From Rhodocyclaceae bacterium (GTDB taxonomy: Bacteria; Pseudomonadota; Gammaproteobacteria; Burkholderiales; Rhodocyclaceae), in NCBI GenBank assembly GCA_028714035.1, contig JAQTNA010000006.1:62001-126000 (forward strand): a DNA stretch of 64,000 bases, given 5' to 3'. The notes below the pieces were generated by a model. The model saw only the letters and a program-made list of their open reading frames with translations. It was not told where the DNA came from and made no database searches. Positions 58,389-64,000 of the stretch are shown in pieces (positions within the stretch are counted from its first letter, which is position 1; every line of letters starts with the position of its first letter). Made by a program: the position numbers and the translations under genes.

Positions 58389-59261
58389 ATGTCGGTCAAG
58401 CACCCCGTTATTGCCATCACCGGGTCCTCCGGTGCCGGTACGTCCACGGTTACCAAGTCCTTCGCGCACATCTTCCGGCGCGAGAACCTTTCCGCCGCCG
58501 TCATCGAGGGCGACTCCTACCATCGTTATGACCGCAAGGCCATGAAGGTGGCGGTTGCCGAGAAGTTGAAGACCGGCAACCAGAATTTCAGCCACTTCGG
58601 CCCCGATGCCAACCTGCTGGACGAACTGGAGAACCTGTTCAAGACCTATGGCGAAACCGGCATGGGCAAGCGCCGCTACTACCTGCACAACGACGAGGAA
58701 GCCGCGCCGTACAAGCAGGAATCCGGCACCTTCACGCCCTGGCTGGATCTGCCGCCCAACACCGACCTGCTGTTCTACGAAGGCCTGCATGGCGCCGCCG
58801 TGACCGACACGGTGAATGTGGCCCAGTACGCCGACCTGCTGGTGGGCGTGGTGCCCATCATCAACCTGGAATGGACCCAGAAACTGCACCGTGATCGCAA
58901 GGCCCGCGGCTATTCCACGGAAGCCGTGGTGGATACCATCCTGCGCCGCATGCCGGACTACATCAACCACATCTGCCCGCAGTTCTCCCGCACCCACGTG
59001 AACTTCCAGCGGGTGCCGACGGTGGATACCTCCAACCCCTTCGTGACCCGGGACATCCCGACGGCGGACGAGAGCTTCGTCATCATCCGTTTCGCCGATT
59101 CCAAGGGCATTGATTTCCCCTACCTGCTGTCCATGGTCCATGATTCCTTCATGACGCGCCCGAACAGCATCGTGGTGCCGGGCGGCAAGATGGAGCTGGC
59201 GATGCAGTTGATTTTCACGCCGCTCATCATGCGCCTGCTGGAAAACAAGAAGCGCGCCTGA
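58389..59261 (+). CDS. prk: phosphoribulokinase, bacterial class I
   Basis: Phosphorylates ribulose-5-phosphate to ribulose-1,5-bisphosphate, the CO2 acceptor. It has 290 residues, the size of the proteobacterial type. The P-loop is AITGSSGAGTSTV (9-21). EGDSYHRYDR and LLFYEGLHGA carry catalytic acidic residues. IPTADESFVIIRF lies near the end. AGGCACC precedes the start. Its presence is the best single sign of a Calvin cycle in this organism. Confidence 0.96.
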   Translation: MSVKHPVIAITGSSGAGTSTVTKSFAHIFRRENLSAAVIEGDSYHRYDRKAMKVAVAEKLKTGNQNFSHFGPDANLLDELENLFKTYGETGMGKRRYYLHNDEEAAPYKQESGTFTPWLDLPPNTDLLFYEGLHGAAVTDTVNVAQYADLLVGVVPIINLEWTQKLHRDRKARGYSTEAVVDTILRRMPDYINHICPQFSRTHVNFQRVPTVDTSNPFVTRDIPTADESFVIIRFADSKGIDFPYLLSMVHDSFMTRPNSIVVPGGKMELAMQLIFTPLIMRLLENKKRA

Positions 59262-59271
59262 TAAATGCCTG

Positions 59272-59307
59272 ATCGGGGCGGCTCCGGATCGTACGGAACG
59301 CCCCGAT
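59272..59307 (+). terminator. hairpin after prk
   Basis: ATCGGGGCG pairs with CGCCCCGAT, with a smaller TCCG/CGGA stem inside. No T-run follows, so it may be a processing or stabilising stem. Confidence 0.45.
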
Positions 59308-59410
59308 TGGCTACACAGAGTGTCATTACCCCGCAAAACCCCATAGCGCCCAGATTTGGAAGATAATCACCGGCTTGCCGGCAGGGTGTCACCGATTCAA
59401 AGGAAAACGC

Positions 59411-61423
59411 ATGTCCACCTTCAGCGATTTCGAGCCTCCCGTGTTCAACAACCTGACCAGTGCCATTCGCGCCCTCGCGATGGATGCGGTGCAAAAGGCC
59501 AATTCCGGCCACCCCGGTGCCCCCATGGGCATGGCGGAAATCGCCGAGGTGCTGTGGAACCACCACATGCGCCACAATCCCACGAATCCCAAGTGGGCCA
59601 ACCGCGACCGTTTCGTTCTCAGCAACGGCCACGGCTCCATGCTGATCTATGCCCTGCTGCACCTGACGGGCTACGATGTCTCCATTGACGACATCAAGTC
59701 GTTCCGCCAGCTGCATTCCAAGACCCCGGGCCACCCCGAGTACGGCTACACCCCCGGCGTGGAAACCACCACCGGTCCCCTGGGTCAGGGCATCACCAAC
59801 GCCGTCGGCATGGCCATGGCCGAGAAGCTCCTGGCCGACCAGTTCAACAAGCCTGGCCACGACATCGTGGATCACCGCACCTGGACCTTCCTGGGCGACG
59901 GCTGCCTGATGGAAGGCATCTCCCACGAAGCCTGCGCCCTGGCCGGCACCTGGGGCCTGGGCAAGCTGACCGCCTTCTGGGACGACAACGGCATTTCCAT
60001 TGACGGTCACGTCGAGGGCTGGTTCACCGACGACACGCCCGGCCGTTTCGAAGCCTACGGCTGGCATGTGGTGAGGAACGTGAACGGCCACGATCCCGAG
60101 GCCCTGCACGCCGCCATCGAGGCCGCCAAGGCAGTCACCGACAAGCCCTCGCTCATCTGCTGCAAGACCGTGATCGGCGCCGGCTCCCCGTCCAAGGCCG
60201 GCACCCACGACGTGCACGGTGCGCCTCTGGGCGATGCCGAAATCGCCCTGGCCCGTCCGCACATCGGCTGGCACTTCGGCCCCTTCGAAATCCCGACGGA
60301 AGTGTACGAAGCCTGGGACGCCAAGAAGAAGGGTTCCGAGTGGGAAGCTTCCTGGAACCAGAAGTTCGAGCACTACGCCAAGGCCTATCCCGCCGAGGCC
60401 GCCGAATTCACGCGCCGCATCAATGGTGATCTGCCCGCCAACTGGGCCGAGCACGCCAAGGCTGCCATCGAGGCCGCCAACACCAAGGGCGAGACCATCG
60501 CCACGCGCAAGGCTTCCCAGAACTCCATCAATGCCCTGGCCCCGGCCCTGCCCGAGTTCCTGGGCGGCTCCGCCGACCTGACCGGCTCCAACCTGACCAA
60601 CTGGGTCGGTTGCAAGCATGTCTCCGGCAAGACCCCGGGCAACTACATCTCCTACGGCGTGCGCGAGTTCGGTATGGCCCACATCATGAACGGCATGGCG
60701 CTGCACGGCGGCCTCCTGCCCTTCGGTGGCACCTTCCTCATGTTCTCCGAGTATTGCCGGAACGCCCTGCGCATGTCGGCCCTGATGAAGCAGCGAGTGA
60801 TCTACGTGTTCACCCACGACTCCATCGGCCTGGGCGAGGACGGCCCGACGCACCAGCCGGTCGAGCAGATCCCCACGCTGCGCATGATCCCCAACATGAA
60901 CGTGTGGCGTCCCTGCGACACCGTGGAAACCATGGTGGCCTGGGTCAACTCCGTCGAGCGCAAGGATGGCCCCTCCAGCCTGTGCCTGTCCCGCCAGAAC
61001 CTGCCCTTCGTGGCCCGGGATGCCGGCACGCTGGGCAGCATCAGTCGCGGCGGCTACATCCTGTCGGAAGCCAAGGACGTGTGCAAGGCGGTCCTGATCG
61101 CCACCGGTTCCGAAGTGGAGTTGGCGCTGAAGGCCCAGGCGACCCTGGCCCAGGAAGGCATCCATGTGCGCGTGGTTTCCATGCCCTGCACCAACATCTT
61201 CGATCGCCAGGACGCCGCCTACAAGGAAAGCGTGCTGGGCAAGGGCGTGCCGCGCATCGCCATCGAGGCGGCGGTGACGGATGGCTGGTACAAGTACGTG
61301 GGCCTGGAAGGCAAGGTCATCGGCCTGGATCGCTTCGGCGAATCCGCCCCGGCCGGCACGCTGTTCAAGGAGTTCGGCTTCACCGTGGCCAACGTCGTGA
61401 ACGCCGTCGAGAGCCTGCTGTAA
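59411..61423 (+). CDS. tkt: transketolase
   Basis: Thiamine-diphosphate enzyme of the Calvin and pentose phosphate pathways. It has 670 residues. Landmarks: [33 protein letters not shown], the cofactor motif GDGCLMEG to [45 protein letters not shown] and the C-terminal TGSEVELAL. The start at 59411 is preceded by AAAGGAAAACGC. It has a 149-base gap after prk. Confidence 0.97.
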   Translation: MSTFSDFEPPVFNNLTSAIRALAMDAVQKANSGHPGAPMGMAEIAEVLWNHHMRHNPTNPKWANRDRFVLSNGHGSMLIYALLHLTGYDVSIDDIKSFRQLHSKTPGHPEYGYTPGVETTTGPLGQGITNAVGMAMAEKLLADQFNKPGHDIVDHRTWTFLGDGCLMEGISHEACALAGTWGLGKLTAFWDDNGISIDGHVEGWFTDDTPGRFEAYGWHVVRNVNGHDPEALHAAIEAAKAVTDKPSLICCKTVIGAGSPSKAGTHDVHGAPLGDAEIALARPHIGWHFGPFEIPTEVYEAWDAKKKGSEWEASWNQKFEHYAKAYPAEAAEFTRRINGDLPANWAEHAKAAIEAANTKGETIATRKASQNSINALAPALPEFLGGSADLTGSNLTNWVGCKHVSGKTPGNYISYGVREFGMAHIMNGMALHGGLLPFGGTFLMFSEYCRNALRMSALMKQRVIYVFTHDSIGLGEDGPTHQPVEQIPTLRMIPNMNVWRPCDTVETMVAWVNSVERKDGPSSLCLSRQNLPFVARDAGTLGSISRGGYILSEAKDVCKAVLIATGSEVELALKAQATLAQEGIHVRVVSMPCTNIFDRQDAAYKESVLGKGVPRIAIEAAVTDGWYKYVGLEGKVIGLDRFGESAPAGTLFKEFGFTVANVVNAVESLL

Positions 61424-61438
61424 TAAAATAATCAGGTT

Positions 61439-61465
61439 CCGGCGGAGGCTTTGCCCCTCCGCCGG
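61439..61465 (+). terminator. hairpin between tkt and gap
   Basis: CCGGCGGAGG, a seven-base loop, CCTCCGCCGG. It is a perfect ten-pair stem without a clean T-run. It could terminate tkt partially or protect the RNA end. Confidence 0.5.
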
Positions 61466-61483
61466 ACAAACTTTTACCTTTAG

Positions 61484-62491
<1,008 letters not shown>

Positions 62492-62610
62492 TCAGTTGTC
62501 GGTTGTCAGTTGTCGGTTGTCAGTTGTCGGTTGTCAGCGCTTTTTGCGCGGCCAGCGGCCGCGGAGATGTGGCTGGTGCTGGCAACTGCCAACTGCCAAC
62601 TGGCAACTGA
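62492..62610. repeat. tandem and inverted heptad repeats between gap and pgk
   Basis: Three perfect copies of TCAGTTGTCGGTTG (62492-62533) are followed by a GCGC-TTTTT-GCGC stem. Then come CAACTG-based units in the reverse sense (62583-62610). The two arms can pair into a long imperfect hairpin. The remaining bases to pgk show only its ribosome site. Confidence 0.75.
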
Positions 62611-62730
62611 GTCGTAAGGCTTGGGCTTATTTGCCAATACGCCCAGCCCTTAACGCTTAGTACTTCCCTCCATCCCGGTTGGGGTTTGACATCGAACCCG
62701 ACAGCCACCGACATCTCCCAGGAGAAATCC

Positions 62731-63915
62731 ATGCCCAAGTTCATCCGCATGACCGATCTGGACCTCGCCGGAAAGCGCGTGTTCATCCGCGCCGACCTGA
62801 ACGTGCCCGTCAAGGACGGCAAGGTCACGTCCGACGCCCGCATCACCGCGTCCATGCCCACCATAGAGCACGCCATGAAGGCGGGCGCCAAGGTCATGGT
62901 CACTTCCCACCTGGGCCGGCCCACCGAAGGCGAGTGGTCTGCCGAGGTTTCCCTGCAACCCGTGGCCGACGTTATGTCCGCCAAGCTGGGCAAGCCGGTG
63001 CGCCTGATCAAGGACTGGGTGGACGGTGGCTTTGAAGTCGCCGCCGGCGAAGTCGTGCTGCTGGAAAACTGCCGGGTCAACAAGGGTGAGAAGAAGAACG
63101 TCGAGGCGACCGCACGCAAGTACGCCGCCCTGTGCGACGTGTTCGTCATGGATGCCTTCGGCACCGCCCACCGCGCCGAGGCTTCCACCTACGGCATCGC
63201 CCAGTATGCGCCGACCGCCTGCGCCGGCAAGCTGGTGACGGAAGAGCTGGAAGCCCTGGACAAGGCGCTGGCGAAGCCCGCCCGGCCCATGGTCGCCATC
63301 GTCGGCGGCTCCAAGGTGTCCACCAAGCTGACCGTGCTGGAAGCCCTGTCGGAGAAGTGCGAGCAGTTGGTGGTGGGCGGCGGCATTGCCAACACCTTCC
63401 TGGCCGCCACCGGCAAGAACGTCGGCAAGTCCCTGTGCGAGCACGACCTGGTGCCGACCGCCCAGGCCCTGATCACCAAGATGACCGCCCGTGGCGCCAC
63501 CATCCCGATCGCGGTGGATGTGGTCTGCGGCAAGAAGTTCGATGCCGCCGAGCCGGCCGTGGCGAAGGACGCCGGTGCCGTCGCCGACGACGACATGATC
63601 TTCGACATCGGCCCGAAATCGGCCCAGGAACTCGTGGACATCATCATGAAGGCCGGCACCGTGGTCTGGAACGGCCCCGTAGGCGTGTTCGAATTCGATC
63701 AGTTCGGCGAAGGCACCAAGGCCATCGCCATGGCCATTGCCAATACCAAGGCCTTCACCCTGGCCGGGGGCGGCGACACCATCGCCGCCATCCAGAAGTA
63801 TGACATCTATGACAAGGTGTCCTACATCTCCACCGCCGGCGGCGCCTTCCTGGAATACCTGGAGGGCAAGGTACTGCCCGCCGTGGATATTTTGGAGAAG
63901 CGCGCGGCTGGCTGA
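62731..63915 (+). CDS. pgk: phosphoglycerate kinase
   Basis: Transfers phosphate between 3-phosphoglycerate and ATP. It has 394 residues. Motifs: [59 protein letters not shown], and the nucleotide-binding GGGDTIAAI near the C-terminus. The start at 62731 has AGGAGAAATCC upstream. It is last of the visible Calvin genes. Confidence 0.97.
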   Translation: MPKFIRMTDLDLAGKRVFIRADLNVPVKDGKVTSDARITASMPTIEHAMKAGAKVMVTSHLGRPTEGEWSAEVSLQPVADVMSAKLGKPVRLIKDWVDGGFEVAAGEVVLLENCRVNKGEKKNVEATARKYAALCDVFVMDAFGTAHRAEASTYGIAQYAPTACAGKLVTEELEALDKALAKPARPMVAIVGGSKVSTKLTVLEALSEKCEQLVVGGGIANTFLAATGKNVGKSLCEHDLVPTAQALITKMTARGATIPIAVDVVCGKKFDAAEPAVAKDAGAVADDDMIFDIGPKSAQELVDIIMKAGTVVWNGPVGVFEFDQFGEGTKAIAMAIANTKAFTLAGGGDTIAAIQKYDIYDKVSYISTAGGAFLEYLEGKVLPAVDILEKRAAG

Positions 63916-63916
63916 A

Positions 63917-64000
63917 TCACGCTTGGGGAAGAGGGGCGACCCGGTCCTGTAACCTGGCGCGGGTAAGCTCCACGCCATGTCCGGGCTGGCCGCCAGCCTC
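63917..64000 (-). other. possible 3' end of a minus-strand gene entering from the right edge
   Basis: The last 27 codons before the window edge are open on the minus strand (GHGVELTRARLQDRVAP near the middle), ending in TGA at 63917. GC-rich third positions are compatible with coding. A plus-strand ATG at 63975 is an equal alternative. Too short to decide. Confidence 0.2.

Noticed and set aside
62492-62610. Possible CRISPR-like array
   Set aside because: The units are contiguous 14-base tandem copies without spacers, and no cas gene is present.

Overview
The window is GC-rich chromosomal DNA from a betaproteobacterium, probably Rhodocyclales or Nitrosomonadales. The main reasons are a Calvin-cycle cluster (two fbp-type genes, prk, tkt, gap, pgk), a gltBD locus, a yhdP-type gene, a PEP-CTERM protein and a tonB-aroE-mtgA neighbourhood. 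The prk gene implies capacity for CO2 fixation, although no RuBisCO gene lies in the window. No rRNA, tRNA, CRISPR array, complete insertion sequence or prophage was seen.

Layout. 1-5.6 kb: the msbA-type exporter (cut by the window edge), a nitronate monooxygenase-like gene, cobQ and a BtuF-type B12-binding protein. 5.8-9.9 kb: an outward-facing B12 uptake operon btuB-btuC-btuD behind a cobalamin riboswitch. 10-15 kb: a LysR regulator divergent from azoR and pirin, then clsB with its endonuclease/phosphatase partner and a small membrane protein. 15-17 kb: a PIN toxin/antitoxin pair and nadA. 17-23.7 kb: a divergent FeoB-like protein, an unrecognised 174-residue protein with a duplicated domain, a spermidine-synthase-like protein, an RNase II family enzyme and tonB. 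23.8-25.7 kb: a small toxin-antitoxin island, followed by aroE-mtgA. 27-39.5 kb: htrA/degP, lplT, glnE, yhdP, a nitrilase-family amidase, brnTA and a DUF815 ATPase coupled to a 34-residue membrane peptide. 39.5-48.2 kb: a cytochrome c, xth, a Crp/Fnr regulator and gltB-gltD with a possible leader attenuator. 48.2-52.4 kb: a second toxin-antitoxin-rich stretch (a frameshifted higB, vapBC, HEPN/MNT) with a PEP-CTERM gene. 52.4-64 kb: metG, apbC/mrp and the Calvin cluster.

Working together. The B12 genes (riboswitch, BtuB, BtuC, BtuD, BtuF, CobQ) form an uptake and salvage set that would be energised by a TonB such as the one at 22.8 kb. The Calvin genes supply ribulose bisphosphate regeneration. 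GltBD and GlnE connect to nitrogen assimilation.

Most notable observations. (1) The second fbp paralogue has lost several catalytic and metal-binding residues, while both fbp genes carry a near-identical upstream block of about 55 bp with a LysR-type palindrome. (2) A promoter, terminator hairpin and overlapping alternative stem precede gltB. (3) Palindromic repeat elements have entered the metG reading frame, the gltB-gltD junction and several gene 3' ends. (4) One higBA module has a one-base frameshift in the toxin but an intact antitoxin. (5) The FeoB-like protein has an altered G3 motif and is followed by the unknown duplicated-domain protein.
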